NCBI GenBank assembly: GCA_009617715.1 | Contig: VTFK01000148.1 | Coordinates: forward strand, 124,001 to 188,000 | From: Plectrocnemia conspersa | Taxonomy: Eukaryota > Arthropoda > Insecta > Trichoptera > Polycentropodidae | Length of the DNA stretch: 64,000 bases | Direction: 5' to 3' | In this document: in pieces, positions 43,884 through 54,900 of the stretch | How positions within the stretch are numbered: position 1 is the stretch's first letter | How the letters are laid out: the number at the start of each line of letters is the position of its first letter | Notes under the pieces: generated by a model | Database searches by the model: none | The model's input: only the letters and a program-made list of their open reading frames with translations | What the model was told of the DNA's origin: nothing | Made by a program: the position numbers and the translations under genes

Positions 43884-44690
43884 ATGGAAAACGCTATCAA
43901 ATTATATGTATCCAGTGATGAACTAATGACGAATCCAATGATACTTGAATACAACAAGAAGAAAGAAGAGAACTCGCAACTGGTATATGAGCAACACATA
44001 TGATACAGAGGAAGAGGCAACTAATGCAGTAAAAGCAGAAACAATATGGAGCTATCATTACAAAAGTGTTAACGGTGATAGTAAAAAAAAAGTCTACTAT
44101 CGTTGTAATGTTGTTAAAAGAAGAGGGCAGCAATGCGATGCTGAAGTGTACATTTTTTATAGCATTAATAAAACTGATGCAATCATATTTAGAACAAAAG
44201 GACATTCATAGGAAGGGTTAGAAGATAACACGAGCAAGTTAAATGATGACATTAAAAATATAATAAAGGGAATATTCGATTTGAAAGTTAAACCTAAGAT
44301 AATGGAGATATTACATGAATGGGGAATTAAAATGAAAAAAAACACAGCTATCAAATTATTTAACAAAATTAAGGCACCAAACTTATGGTCCAAGCAAAAT
44401 TAGTTTCGGTGAGCTGAAAAAATGGTGCTTAGAAAATTCAACAATACCTGTAAATGATGATAATTCATATGTTGTGTTATACAATGTCAAATATCCCAAC
44501 AAAAAAGAAAGTTAAATTGAAAATCACCCACAATTTGGAATATCTATATTAACTAATCGACTATTCAAGAACTCAAAAATAAGAATAATATCCACGTCGA
44601 TGTTACATATAAACTGATATGAGAAGGTATGCCTGCTATGGTTATTAGGACTACTGATATGCATAGTATGTCAGATTTATAATTTAAAAA
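43884..44690 (+). pseudogene. MULE (Mutator-like) transposase N-terminal half, broken
   Basis: Beginning MENAIKLYVSSDELMTN (43884), shifted frames show ATNAVKAETIWSYHYKSV, then KVYYRCNVVKRRGQQCDAEV and IIFRTKGHS, a FLYWCH/WRKY-like zinc-binding region with C and H positions. Next come IKGIFDLKVKPKIMEILHEW and FGELKKWCLENSTIPVNDD. HVDVTYKLI and EGMPAMVIRTTDMH resemble the first DDE strand (ADxTYKLxWxGxPxLVxGTTD), carrying the first catalytic aspartate. The remainder is lost into the tandem repeats at 44.7 kb. Stops interrupt it repeatedly. Confidence 0.75.
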
Positions 44691-44691
44691 C

Positions 44692-45170
44692 AATAAAATA
44701 ACAAACTGAGAATGGAATAAAAAAACTGAGAATGAATGTATGGAAATACATAATCAACGATTAAACATTTAAAAACTGAGAATGGAATAACAAACTCAAG
44801 AAGACGAAACTGAAGAAATAAATGGTCGCAAAATTAAATTTCATTCAATTTCACATAATCAAAGATTAAACATTTATAACAGAATAAAATAACAAACTGA
44901 GAATGGAATAAAAAAACTGAGAATGAATGTATGGAAATACATAATCAACAATTAAACATTTAAAAACTGAGAATGGAATAACAAACTCAAGAAGACGAAA
45001 CTGAAGAAATGATAATGGAGACTCAAATAAATGGTCGCAAAATTAAATTTCATTCAATTTAACTTAATCAAAGATTAAACATTTATAACAGAATAAAATA
45101 ACAAACTGAGAATGGAATAAAAAAACTGAGAATGAATGTATGGAAATACTTTGTTTAAAAAATAATTTGT
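44692..45170. repeat. Tandem repeat, ~191-209 bp period
   Basis: ACAAACTGAGAATGGAATAA occurs at 44701, 44892 and 45101 in a shared context (AAAACTGAGAATGAATGTAT, CATAATCAACGATTAAAC, AACTCAAGAAGACGAAACTG, ATGGTCGCAAAATTAAATTT). The CTGAGAATG motif also repeats within each unit. The longer second period comes from an insertion (GATAATGGAGACTCAA) in the middle copy. It directly follows the MULE relic. Confidence 0.85.
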
Positions 45171-46005
45171 TTCATTTTGAGATAAAAAAAGACTGAATAT
45201 TTATAAAAATTATGCCAACGTAGACCAATGCAGAAAAAACATTTTCTATGGCTAATAACTTTTATACATTTGTAAATTGTCAAACATACCATTTAATGCA
45301 CTGGCTTTGTAAAAAAAATATTTTTTGAATAAAAAAAAACGTACTTATAAAAAACGTAATTTTTCATATACTTCTAAAATCACTCTTACTTCAGTTCTTT
45401 CTTCGTTTAGGACGATAGATACATAACCATTAGAATGTAATTATTATTGTAAATATGTTTAAATAAAATGTCTTTGCTCCTGCTGCAAAAGAGAATAGTT
45501 AATATTTATTTTTTATTTAAATTGTGTACACTTTATTGAATCTAATTTTGTAAGTTCATATACACAAAAATATACATTTGTTTCATTAGGGAGCTAAAAA
45601 TAGGTCTCGGACCCGGATCCGACGGGTCCAAGTTTTTTATACCCGGACCCGTCGGGTACGGGTATGGTTTGAACTGATGGTTGAAAATGGTTTAAAGATG
45701 TTGCAATTAGGGTTTGAACTGATGGTTTGAAAACTGGTTTAAAGATGTTGCAATTAGGGTTCCTGACGACTCGAGAATGAATTCCCGGGAATACGTGGGG
45801 TTTTCGACGCATCGAGTCTTGGAAATGCTTATGTCTAGTATGCATCGAGTCCTGGATATGCTTATGTAAATAAAATAATTTCGTCCGAATTTTTTATCTT
45901 ACAAGCGCAGTTAAAAAGATATTGAAGTTGAAAATAATCATGTTATAGTTTAGATATCGGTGATATTTAAATATAATTTTACACGGAGATGAAAATCAGA
46001 TTTTC
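45171..46005. other. AT-rich spacer with short direct repeat and CGGGT cluster
   Basis: GTCTCGGACCCGGATCC and GACCCGTCGGGTACGGGTA (45602-45665) make a GC-rich patch of CGGGT/ACCCG palindromes, like a hAT-type terminus. It is followed by a ~47-bp direct repeat, GGTTTGAACTGATGGTT... through GATGTTGCAATTAG, at about 45664-45711 and 45711-45760. CATCGAGTC..TGGA(A/T)ATGCTTATGT also occurs twice. No gene is seen. Confidence 0.55.
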
Positions 46006-46925
46006 AACCTTGGCTTAGTATTGGTATTCATATCAGGAAAATGTAACACCATGGAAATTAGAAAGATGGTTGTAAATCGCTTGAAAGAATTTGATGTATG
46101 TACTTTTAACGACAGATGTTATAGCCTCAACAACCAACGGTGCCAGTGCTATGGTAAAATTTGGTCGCGAAAGCCCGGTAGAAAATATATTATGTTTAAA
46201 TCGTGAAATACATTTGGCCGTTATAAATGTATAGTATAAAAAATATAAATCAGCTGATTTCGATGTAGAAGATGTAAATGATGATGATAACGAAGATGAA
46301 GATAATACCGACGAACTGAATTATGAAATTGATAACTCGAGGAATTTGCTTATGAGATCAAAATATGTAAAAGTCCTTAAAGAGACACGATAAATTATAA
46401 AATTATTTAGAAAGATTCTGCCAAAAATATAATACTTAAAAAATTATGTCAAATTAGAGCTTAATATAAAACTAATGTTATTATTAGAGATTAAAATAAG
46501 TTGGAATTCACATGTAAAAATGATTGAGCGGTTTTTAACCCTGCAGAGGTTCACAAAGAAGGCTTTAATCCATATTAAATTAGAGAAATATTTTTATACT
46601 GACCCAAAGTTGATTTAAACTCTGACCATTTAATTTTACGCAGTATTAAAAGTATTTAATCAAATACGGAATATCCCTATTTCATCAGTCATAATTTTAA
46701 TTTAGTTATCAATGACAGAATTATCAATTGCTATTAAGTATCGTCACTCTTTGTTACTATTCAGAATATCTTTTCTTTTTTTGGCAATATAGAAGTTTCC
46801 CTAAAAAAATGAATCCTACTCGTTGGTCAAGTAGAGTGCAATCAATATTGGCAGTGAAGCTATGTTTTACTGATATAAAAAGGCATCAAAAACAAGATCA
46901 AGCACTGTCGACCAGTCGACGGCGA
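46006..46925 (+). pseudogene. hAT transposase fragments (two pieces)
   Basis: Frame-shifted stretches read ASTTNGASAMVKFGRESPVE and NILCLNREIHLAVINV, matching the hAT catalytic-region block around TTDGAxxM and CLNHxIHLAV. An acidic insert (DVEDVNDDDNEDEDNTDE) and EIKISWNSHVKMIERFLTLQ follow, the conserved WNSxxxMIERF motif, to about 46640. From 46745, IQNIFSFFGNIEVSLKKMNP and TRWSSRVQSILAVK resemble a different, ZMYM-type hAT. Together they are remnants of at least two hAT copies with no clear termini. Confidence 0.7.
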
Positions 46926-47411
46926 CTCGAAAACATAGGCATCTAGGATAGGCGACTAAGCTGAGCGACTTGACTTGAGTAATACATTCATGCAGAATGG
47001 ACGTCAAAGAAATTGCAATAGAAATTTTAAAGAGAAAAAATATAATAACAAAAGCAAATTTGGTGCATCCATTGTTGCAATTATTAACAATACTTTTTAC
47101 TAGGGCACTTTTTAAAAAAAAAGAGTACTCTGTTATCTTGAACGGCTACCCGGTTAGATTAATTTCAATATAATATTTAAATTTACCACGTGAAATATAA
47201 ATATATATATCTCACACAATTTTGATGCAAAATTATCCAGCTATTCTATTTCGACAAACCCATTTAGAGATTAAGTAAGTGGTGAGAGCGGTGTATCGAA
47301 AAAGGACATAACAACGAAAGTATTTTTTCACTTCATAAAGTTTCCGTTAATCCTTTGACTTATAGTAGAAACACATTTTTTCTGGCAATAATGTATTAGG
47401 ACAGTTATTTC
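46926..47411. other. AT-rich spacer left of fold-back structure
   Basis: CACTGTCGACCAGTCGACGG with CGACTCG at 46902-46928 contains the same GTCGAC/GCGACT motifs as the fold-back core and may be a related terminus. No gene is seen to 47411. Confidence 0.4.
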
Positions 47412-49862
47412 ATATTTTCAGTGTCTTTTTCAAAAGTGATGGGACGTGAATGTCCAGAAATCAAATAGTTCTGAGAAAACTCCAGGGAGTTCTCTTTTAC
47501 GTATTTATGATGTTGCGTGGTTCAAGAAAATTTTAATATTTTTACTTTTTTCAAGAAAGTACAGTAGTCCAGAAAGTACAGTCGGCGAGTCGGTCTCTAA
47601 TGTGTGCGCAATTATAAAGTACAGTCGCCGGCGACTGTACTTTATAATTGCCAAGTCGCGCGGGCGATTCAGCGACTGCGTGCATAAACACCTATTTAAA
47701 ATTACATAAAATACAGTCGCCGGCGACTGTACTTTATAATTGCCAAGTCGCACGGGCGATTCGGTGACTGCGTGCGTAAACATTCAATTAACACTATATA
47801 AAGTACAGTTGCAGGCGACTAGTCGCTCAGAAATTACAGTCGCTCGGGTGACTCCGCGACTGCGTGCATAAGCACCCATTTAAAATTACATAAAATACAG
47901 TCGCCGGCGACTAGTCGCTCAGGTAACTCGGCGACTGCCTGCGTAAACATCCAATTAACACTATATAAAGTACAGTTTCCGGCGACTAGTCGCTCAGAAA
48001 TTACAGTCGCTCGGGTGACTCGGCGACTGCGTGCATAAGCACCCATTTAAAATTACATAAAATACAGTCGCCGGCGACTGTACTTTATATTTGTCAAGTC
48101 GCACAGGCGATTCGGTGACTGCGTGCATAAGCACCCATTTTAAATTACATAAAGTACAGTCGCCAGCGACTAGTCGCTTTGAAATTACAGTCGCTCGGGT
48201 GACTCGGCGACTGCGTGCGTAAACATCCAATTAACACTACATAAAGTACAGTTTCCGGCGACTAGTCGCTCAGAAATTACAGTCGCTCGGGTGACTCGGC
48301 GACTGCGTGCATAAGCACCCATTTTAAATTACATAAAGTACAGTCGCCGGCGACTAGTTGCTCAGGTAACTCGGTGACTGCCTGCGTAAACATCCAATTA
48401 ACACTATATAAAGTACAGTTTCCGGCGACTAGTCGCTAAGAAATTACAGTCGCTCGGTGACTGCGTGCGTAAACATCCAATTAACACTATATAAAGTACA
48501 GTTTCCGGCGACTAGTCGCTCGGGTGACTCGGCGACTGCGTGCATAAGCACCCATTTTAAATTACATAAAGTACAGTCGCCAGCAACTGTACTTTATAAT
48601 TGTCAAGTCGCACGGGCGATTCGGTGACTGCGTGCATAAGCACCCATTTTAAATTACATAAAGTACAGTCGCCGGCGACTAGTCACTCAGAAATTACAGT
48701 CGCTCGGGTGACTCGGCGACTTCGTGCGTAAACATCCAATTAACACTATATAAAGTACAGTTGCCGGCGACTAGTCACTCAGAAATTACAGTGACTCGGG
48801 TGACTCGGCGACTGCGTGCGTAAGCACCCATTTAAAATTACATAAAATACAGTCGCCGGCGACTGTACTTTATATTTGCAAAGTCGCACGGGCGATTCGG
48901 TGACTGCGTGCATAAGCACCCATTTAAAATTACAAAAAATACAGTCGCCGGCGACTGTACTTTATAATTGCAAAGTCGCACGGGCGATTCGGTGACTGCG
49001 TGCATAAGCACCCATTTAAAATTACATAAAATACAGTCGCCGGCGACTAGTCGCTCAGGTGACTCGGCGACTGCGTGCGTAAACATCCAATTAACACTAT
49101 ATAAAATAGTTTCCGGCGACTAGTCGCTCGGGGGACTCGGCGACTGCGTGCGTAAGCACCCATTTAAAATTACATAAAATATAGTCGCCGGCGACTAGTC
49201 ACTCAGAAATTACAGTCGCTCGGGTGACTCGGCGACTGCGTGCATAAGCACCGATTTAAAATTACATAAAATACAGTCGCCGGCGACTAGTCACTCAGAA
49301 ATTACAGTCGCTCGGGTGACTCGGCGACTGCGTGCATAAGCACCCATTTAAAATTACATAAAGTACAGTCGCCGGCGACTGTACTTTATAATTGCCAAGT
49401 CGCACGGGCTATTCGGTGACTGCGTGCATAAGCACCCATTTAAAATTACATAAAATACAGTCGCCCATAAATTACAGTTGCTCGGGTGACTTGGCGACTG
49501 CGTGCGTAAACATCCAAATAACACTATATAAAGTACAGTTGCCGGCGACTGTACTTTATATAGTTTTAAACGGGTATTTATACACACAGTCGCAGCGACG
49601 ACGCACAGTCGACTAGCCAATTGTCGCAACCTATAAAAGCACGGTTTTGAATGGATTCTTTCACACGACGAGCGACTTTCGAGGCGACTTATATTGCGCA
49701 CTGTCGCACGTTCAAGGAATGCAGTTAGTAAAAAAATATTTAAATGTTCTTGAACCTCACAATATCATAATCACATAAAAGGGAATACACTGGAATTTTC
49801 TCAGAGTTATTGATTCCTGGACATTAACGTGACATCACTATTGAAAAAGACACTGAAAATAT
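47412..49862. mobile_element. Fold-back element: inverted arms around palindromic array
   Basis: ATATTTTCAGTGTCTTTTTC (47412) and its inverse GAAAAAGACACTGAAAATAT (49862) start matching arms of about 140 bp each (to ~47555 and from ~49725), with shared blocks TGTCCAG(A/G)AATCAA, CTGAGAAAA and TTCAAGAA. Between them lie about 2.1 kb of tandem palindromic monomers. No coding sequence is present. The design resembles fold-back elements such as Drosophila FB/Galileo, whose long ends carry tandem repeats, but I see no sequence-based reason to assign a superfamily. The right terminus overlaps repeat G. Confidence 0.7.
47572..49620. repeat. ~22 palindromic GTCGC/GCGAC monomers
   Basis: GACTGCGTGC (or a close variant) recurs about 22 times between 47673 and 49500 at 74-105-bp spacing. 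Two half-types alternate irregularly. One has CATTTAAAATTACATAAAAT, ACAGTCGCCGGCGACTGTAC and GCACGGGCGATTCGGTGACT. The other has CATCCAATTAACACTATATA, ACAGTTTCCGGCGACTAGTC and CGCTCGGGTGACTCGGCGAC. Every monomer contains several GTCGC or GCGAC words in both orientations. A 44-bp perfect palindrome spans 47608-47651. Cysteine-rich open frames on both strands are translations of the repeat and are not genes. Confidence 0.92.
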
Positions 49863-50160
49863 CTCCATAAGGCAATATTCATAATTACTCATTACGAAGT
49901 GTAGTTGTTCAGAAAGTGAATATTCCATGTTGATCTTGTGTTCATATTATATTTTACTCTTTCAATAACTGTGGCGAGTGTTTAAATGTCTTTTAGTAAG
50001 TTAAAAATTATTAAAGATTACGAATTAAATACAAACGGATAATCAAGACTTCGCATTGCTGGCGTTTGAACACAAAAAAACGAAAATGGTGCTCAAAACT
50101 ATGTACTAATTAATAATTTCGGGAAATTTGAAAGCGAGAAAAAAGAAATTTAAGTTGATT
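49845..50160. repeat. Repeat G copy 1
   Basis: AAAAAGACACTGAAAATATC, CCATAAGGCAATATTCATAA, TCTTTCAATAACTGTGGCGA, TCGCATTGCTGGCGTTTGAA and TTTCGGGAAATTTGAAAGCG reappear in order, with substitutions, at 50735-51050. Between the two copies lies one C monomer. The first ~18 bp coincide with the right arm of the fold-back element. Confidence 0.75.
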
Positions 50161-50264
50161 TTTAATTTATTATTTTTTGTAACTTTGTAGAAACATGAAG
50201 TAAAAATGATTTAATTTCATATTTAAAAAAATCACGTTAAGGAGGACCTTGCCTAAATTTTGCA

Positions 50265-50575
50265 TGTATGCACTTTTTATGGTCAATCAATACAACAAAC
50301 TTGCAAGTGTTAGTGGTATGAGGGACGAGACCAGTTCTAGCCCGGGCAACTAAAGTGAATGTATTAAGGGAACAGAACGAGCTTGGGGTGGATAGCCGAA
50401 TAGCAATATAAATGCATCCCTGCGCCGTAGCATATATGTATATGCAGAAAGCGCATTGGGGATGGGGTACGAATCTATACGCCGTTCAGTGCAAAATAGT
50501 CGTCTTTGACTATAATAAATTATGGTATCCAATATTTCGCATTTATTTCATCAGGAAAGTGTAAATAATGGCGTA
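50265..50575. repeat. Satellite C monomer (copy set 4)
   Basis: GTATGCACTTTTTATGGTCA, GAGGGACGAGACCAGTTCTA, GTATTAAGGGAACAGAACGA and GGGGTGGATAGCCGAATAGC lead to CGTAGCATATATGTATATGC and AGAAAGCGCATTGGGGATGG. This unit is uninterrupted at the GCATATA site. The sequence AAACTTGCAAGTGTTAG before the core is shared with the unit at 51290. Confidence 0.85.
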
Positions 50576-50734
50576 GCTACCTTATAGCAAAGTCATGCAA
50601 AGCTTGAGAGTTCAGCTTGACAGGGAGCCCAAATTTCTTAACACAAAATAATAAAATATTTATAATCAATATCTTAATAATTCAAATTAAAAATATCATA
50701 TACAATATAAAAAATAATATACACAATATAAATG

Positions 50735-51050
50735 AAAAAAGACCTCACTGAAAATATATCCATAAGACAATTTTTAGAATTACTCATAGCGAAATGTAGT
50801 TGTATATAAAGTTAATATACAAAAGTTTGTGTCGTGATTATATTATGTTTCACTCTTTCAATAACTGAGGCGAGTATTTAAAAGTAAAAAATATAAAAAA
50901 AGACTACGAAAGAAACACAATCGGACAATCAAGACTAAACAATCTCGCATTGCTGGCCATTCAACACAAAACATAATCGAAAATGAAGCTTAAAACTATA
51001 TACTTATTAATGATTTCGCAAATGTTAAAGCGAGAAAAAATAAATTTTAA
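50735..51050. repeat. Repeat G copy 2
   Basis: Direct repeat of 49845-50160 lying 890 bp downstream, with the same block order and a few indels. After it, AAAAAAATCTCGTTAACTGG and GGCCTTGCGTAATTTTTGCA match AAAAAAATCACGTTAAGGAG and GACCTTGCCTAAATTTTGCA after copy 1, so the duplication probably extends to the C unit and comprises ~890 bp. Confidence 0.75.
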
Positions 51051-51179
51051 AATCGGTGAGTTGATTATTCATGTATTTTCGTATTTATAATTTATGTAAA
51101 TATATACAAAAATGTAGTAAAATTCTCATATTAAAAAAATCTCGTTAACTGGGGCCTTGCGTAATTTTTGCAAGAGTTT

Positions 51180-51965
51180 AACACGTTATACACTGAATAG
51201 ACTATACGCAGATGCACACAGATGCGTTTATGTATGTACATAGAGGAAGTAACGTGGTATGCACTTTTCATGGTCAATCAATACATTAAACTTGCAAGTG
51301 CCAGTGGTATGAGGGACGAGCACAGTTCTAGCCCGGGCAACTGAAGTGAGTGTATTAAGGGAACAGATCGAGCTTGGGATGGAAAACCGAGTAGCAATAT
51401 AAATGCATCCCTGCGCCGTAGCATATATATATGCAGAAAGCGCATTGGGGGTGGGGTACGAAACTGTATGTTGTTCAGCACAAAATAGCCGTCTCTAAGT
51501 TTAAAAAAATATTGTCTCCAATATTGTATTTTAATATTTTCAGACAAATGTAACTAAATAGACTATACGCGGGTGCACACAAGTGCGTTTATGTACACAT
51601 AGGAAATTACGTTGTATGCATTTTTCATGGTCAATCAATACATCAGTGGTATGAGGGAAGAGCTCAGTTCTAGCCCGGGCAACTTAAGCTAGTGTATTAA
51701 GGGAACAGATCGATCATGGTATGGTTAACCGAGTAGCAATATAAATGCATCCCTGCGCCGTAGTATTTAGATACAGAAAACGCACAAACAACACAAATGA
51801 GTTTATATACACGTGGTATGCATGCTGTTTGCCGATCAATACATCAAACATTTACATATAAGTAGTATGAGCAACGAGTTCTGGCTGGTCCCGGGCAAGT
51901 GAAATGCTGGTATTAAGGAATCAGATCGAGCTTGGGGTAGATGACCGAGTTTCACCTTGCATACA
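51180..51965. repeat. Satellite C, two full units and one short unit
   Basis: GAGGGACGAGCACAG at 51311 and GAGGGAAGAGCTCAG at 51653 give a 342-bp period. A third, degenerate unit with GAGCAACGAGTTCTGG at 51869 and GGTATTAAGGAATCAGATCG is only 216 bp on. The full units are intact at the GCATATATATGCAG insertion site. This is the right-most C sequence in the window. Confidence 0.85.
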
Positions 51966-52510
51966 ACCACCCCTGCACCGTCATACTTACACGCTACAAT
52001 GTATATACAGTGAAGTATGCACATTTTGTTCATAAAGTTTCTGAACTTGCACGTCATATAAAGGTTTACCAATTCCAACTTCCTTCATCACATCCACGTA
52101 CTACTCTTACACACTTATTTCTACCAAATCATAACTTATGCCCCATAATCGTACTTGTATATTTGCTCGAACTCTTCTTCGAATAAATAGCACATTTAAT
52201 ACGGGTAAAAACAACAAGAAATATATATTAAGTCACATTAAAAGCTAAGCGATAGTTCGAAATATGAAGTGGAGAAATATGAAATAGACAACATGATATA
52301 TTAAGTTATAAGTGACCCTAAAACTAATATAAACATGGATATATAGAAAAAAAACAATATTCTTCTTGAAACATTGATCAGTTACGAAACCATTTGAATG
52401 AGTACGTAGAATCTATCTAGCAAAAACCATCTTACAGTGTCTAATATTTATTTTTCCAGTTCCTGGCCAAAGCCATTTACCTGGGTATCTATTAATTGGT
52501 TCTCACTTTT
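51966..52510. other. Spacer, nothing recognised
   Basis: AT-rich sequence between the last C unit and the Jockey LINE. One open frame of ~80 codons (51941-52186) begins in C sequence and shows no motif. Confidence 0.45.
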
Positions 52511-52527
52511 ATTTATTTATTTTTAGG

Positions 52528-52564
<37 letters not shown>

Positions 52565-53950
52565 TTGTTTCTTATTACGTTAGCTAGCACTTTTTTTTAC
52601 AAATATTCGTGTTACCTTATTAAGGTTTTTAACTAATGGGTTAGAATGATTTTTGTTTCTGTCATGGTAATTTACTTTAAGTTTATCGAAATAATCGCGT
52701 AAATTGTCTATTTTTAAATCTTTATGTATATTTGAGTTTCGGACAAACCATTGGGCATTTGTCGCCATTCTTAGCGCAATATTTTGTTGCGTTTGTAGTG
52801 ATTTCGAATAATTACGACTAAGTATACCTCCCCAGACGGGGGAGGCATATGAAATAACTGGTCGGATGATCGATTTGTACAGGAGCAGTTTGTTTTTTTA
52901 CATTTAGTTTGCTCTTTCTGTTTAATAATGGATATAGACGAGCACGAGTTGTTTTGACTCTAGAAGTTATGTTATTTATATGGGATTTCCATGTTAATTT
53001 GGAGTCCAGAGTTAATCCTAAGTATTTGGCTGAATTTTGCCATTCGAGGCTTTTATCGTACATTTTAATTTAGAGAGATTATTATTAGCATAAGCGTGTT
53101 TTCTCCTGCGATTAAACATTACAGCGACGCTTTGTTGGGATTTGCTGTTATTAGCCACTTATCGAACCACTTTTGAATAGTGTTGAGTTTGTTTTGAAGA
53201 TGAATTATTGCACGATGGGGGTTTTATAAGAGCATAAAATGGCGGTATCATCCGCGAATAGGGCAGTAATTACTTTTTTTTTTATATGGCTTGGAGGAAA
53301 GTCGCTAGTAAAAATTGTAAATAATAATGGACCCAGAATTGATCCCTGCGGAACGCCTGCCAGAATAGGTCTCGGACTCGATAGATGGTTTTCCAATTTA
53401 ATTTTAAAGGTTCTATTTTTAAGAAAAGATTCAATTATTTTGACCAGTTCAAATGGAAATTTGTATTTTATAAGTTTAAATAGTATACCATCATGGTATA
53501 CTTTGTCAAACGCTTTGGCTATATCCAAAAATACCGCTCCTGTTGTCATTTTTTTATTAAAGCCCGACTGGATGTGGTTCACAACTCTATGCAGCTGCTG
53601 CGTAGCCGAGTGTTCCGTTCTAAAACCGAACTGTTCATTGGGTAATATTTTATTTTCTATTACATGTTTTAATAATCTACGTTGGATCAGCCTTTCAAAT
53701 ATTTTACTCGCGACGGGTAGGAGGCTTATGGGTCGATAGCTCGCGGGAAGAGTTGGGTCGGTACCGGGTTTTCTCAGAACTATCACATTAGCTTGTTTCC
53801 AAACTGTTGGAAAATACAGACAGTTAAATGATGCGTTTATGATATTAAGAAAAAAACTGATAGCGCTAGGAGGAAAGATTTTGAAAGCTTTACCATCTTA
53901 TCTCCGTCTAAAATCGAAATTGTTTCTTTTTGATAGTAGATAGTGATTGT
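52510..53950 (-). mobile_element. Jockey-type LINE, 5'-truncated
   Basis: Minus-strand element holding most of a reverse transcriptase and a C-terminal region. It ends at 52510 with an A-rich tail (AAATAAATAAATAAA on the minus strand). Between the coding end and the tail lies a 33-base homopolymer (A on the plus strand, 52530-52562; T in the sense strand). The 5' end at about 53950 is truncated inside ORF2. Target duplications were not identified. Confidence 0.85.
52571..53945 (-). pseudogene. Jockey reverse transcriptase ORF2, broken
   Basis: Main frame 53205-53786: RKPGTDPTLPASYRPISLLP, NEQFGFRTEHSATQQLHRVV, GAVFLDIAKAFDKVYHDGIL (catalytic D in FLDIAKAFD), AGVPQGSILGPLL and FADDTAIL, so all main reverse-transcriptase blocks are present, including the FADD catalytic pair. 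Upstream text to about 53945 is in other frames (FFLNIINASFNCLYFPTVWK). Downstream, LEWQNSAKYLGLTLDSKLTW (52818-53063) and a C-terminal piece ATNAQWFVRNSNIHKDLKID (52580-52768) follow after shifts. The endonuclease domain and ORF1 are absent. Confidence 0.9.
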
Positions 53951-53989
53951 CATTTTTTTAATAAACTGTGACTGTTGATTATGTTTTTA

Positions 53990-54900
53990 AACCTTGCGAG
54001 AGTAAATGTAATTGTCTTATATGTAAGGAAACTGATGCTGTAATAAAACATTACAATTTGAAACAACAATGCATTAGTAAACATCGAGAAAAATTTTAAG
54101 AACTTCGAGGAGAATTGCGTAAAAAATGTTTTAGAACTTAAAGAGCTCAAGAAATCTAAAAAATATTAAAAAATTACAAACCAAAATGTGGCCGCAGCTA
54201 GTGTTGCCCAAATCATTGCCAAGGAAGGTCGACCTTTTACTGATTGCGAATTTGTTATAAAATATCTTCTGGCAAATGCTGAAGAAAAAATAAAGAAATT
54301 TTGGCGATGTAAGTTTATCTGGTAGTACAGTTATGAGACTGGTCAAAGACTTGGAGCAAATATTTTTTTAATCTAAAAAAAAAGCATGTAAGTGTACACA
54401 TTTTTCACTGGCAATCGATGAAAGTGAAGACATAAATGATACTACTAAATTCCTTATTTTTACTCGTTGAATTAATTTTAATTTTAAAGTAATTGAAGAA
54501 CTAGCAGCGTTAAAGAGCTTAAATGACACTAGTCCTGGTGAATATATTTTTTTAAATGTATCAGAAACAAGAACATACTGCAGTTAGATTAAAAATCAGT
54601 TACTACTGGCTGTTAAAAATGTTAATATGTAATTAGAATTACTAGGTTTACAGGCAAATGATACATTACAATTATTACATATAAGTGAGAACATAATTAA
54701 CTTATATTCGCTCTTACCGGAAACTAGTTATAAATATATAAAGAATTTTGCTCGAAGTATAATTTCAGTCTTTGGAAGTAGGTACATACATACATACGAA
54801 TATTAACAAGTATTCTCCAGAATGAAACATATAAAATTAAAGATACGCTTGCAAAAATCTAAAAAATGAATTTTACCAGTAACCGCATTATTTTTATTAA
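53990..54900 (+). pseudogene. GTF2IRD2/ZBED-like hAT transposase, broken
   Basis: It starts with CLICKETDAVIKHYNLK and CISKHREK, a BED-type zinc finger (C-x2-C ... H). Next come VAQIIAKEGRPFTDCEFV, STVMRLVKDLE and CTHFSLAIDESEDINDTTKF (first catalytic aspartate in SLAIDES), then FKVIEELAALKSLN. After a deletion it continues with LYSLLPETSYKYIKNFARSI and ISVFGSRY with KIRLQ, the dimerisation end. Many stops and shifts are present. The order and motifs match the hAT lineage related to vertebrate GTF2IRD2. Termini were not found. Confidence 0.75.

Noticed and set aside
46021..46206. Small 61-codon protein
   Set aside because: It is out of frame with the hAT transposase motifs that the same DNA encodes.
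47572..49620. CRISPR-like array
   Set aside because: Monomers touch without unique spacers, the DNA is eukaryotic, and no cas genes exist.
47446..49701. Many open frames on both strands with recurring C-L-C-T-Q-S-type peptides, resembling small cysteine-rich proteins
   Set aside because: They are translations of the palindromic tandem repeat in several frames, with no start context or non-repeat sequence.
52530..52562. 33-base A run as a poly(A) tail of a plus-strand retrocopy
   Set aside because: The adjacent LINE is on the minus strand, so the run lies in its 3' UTR as poly(T); no plus-strand gene precedes it.
53239..53739. 166-codon plus-strand frame
   Set aside because: Antisense of the Jockey reverse transcriptase, which has the conserved motifs.
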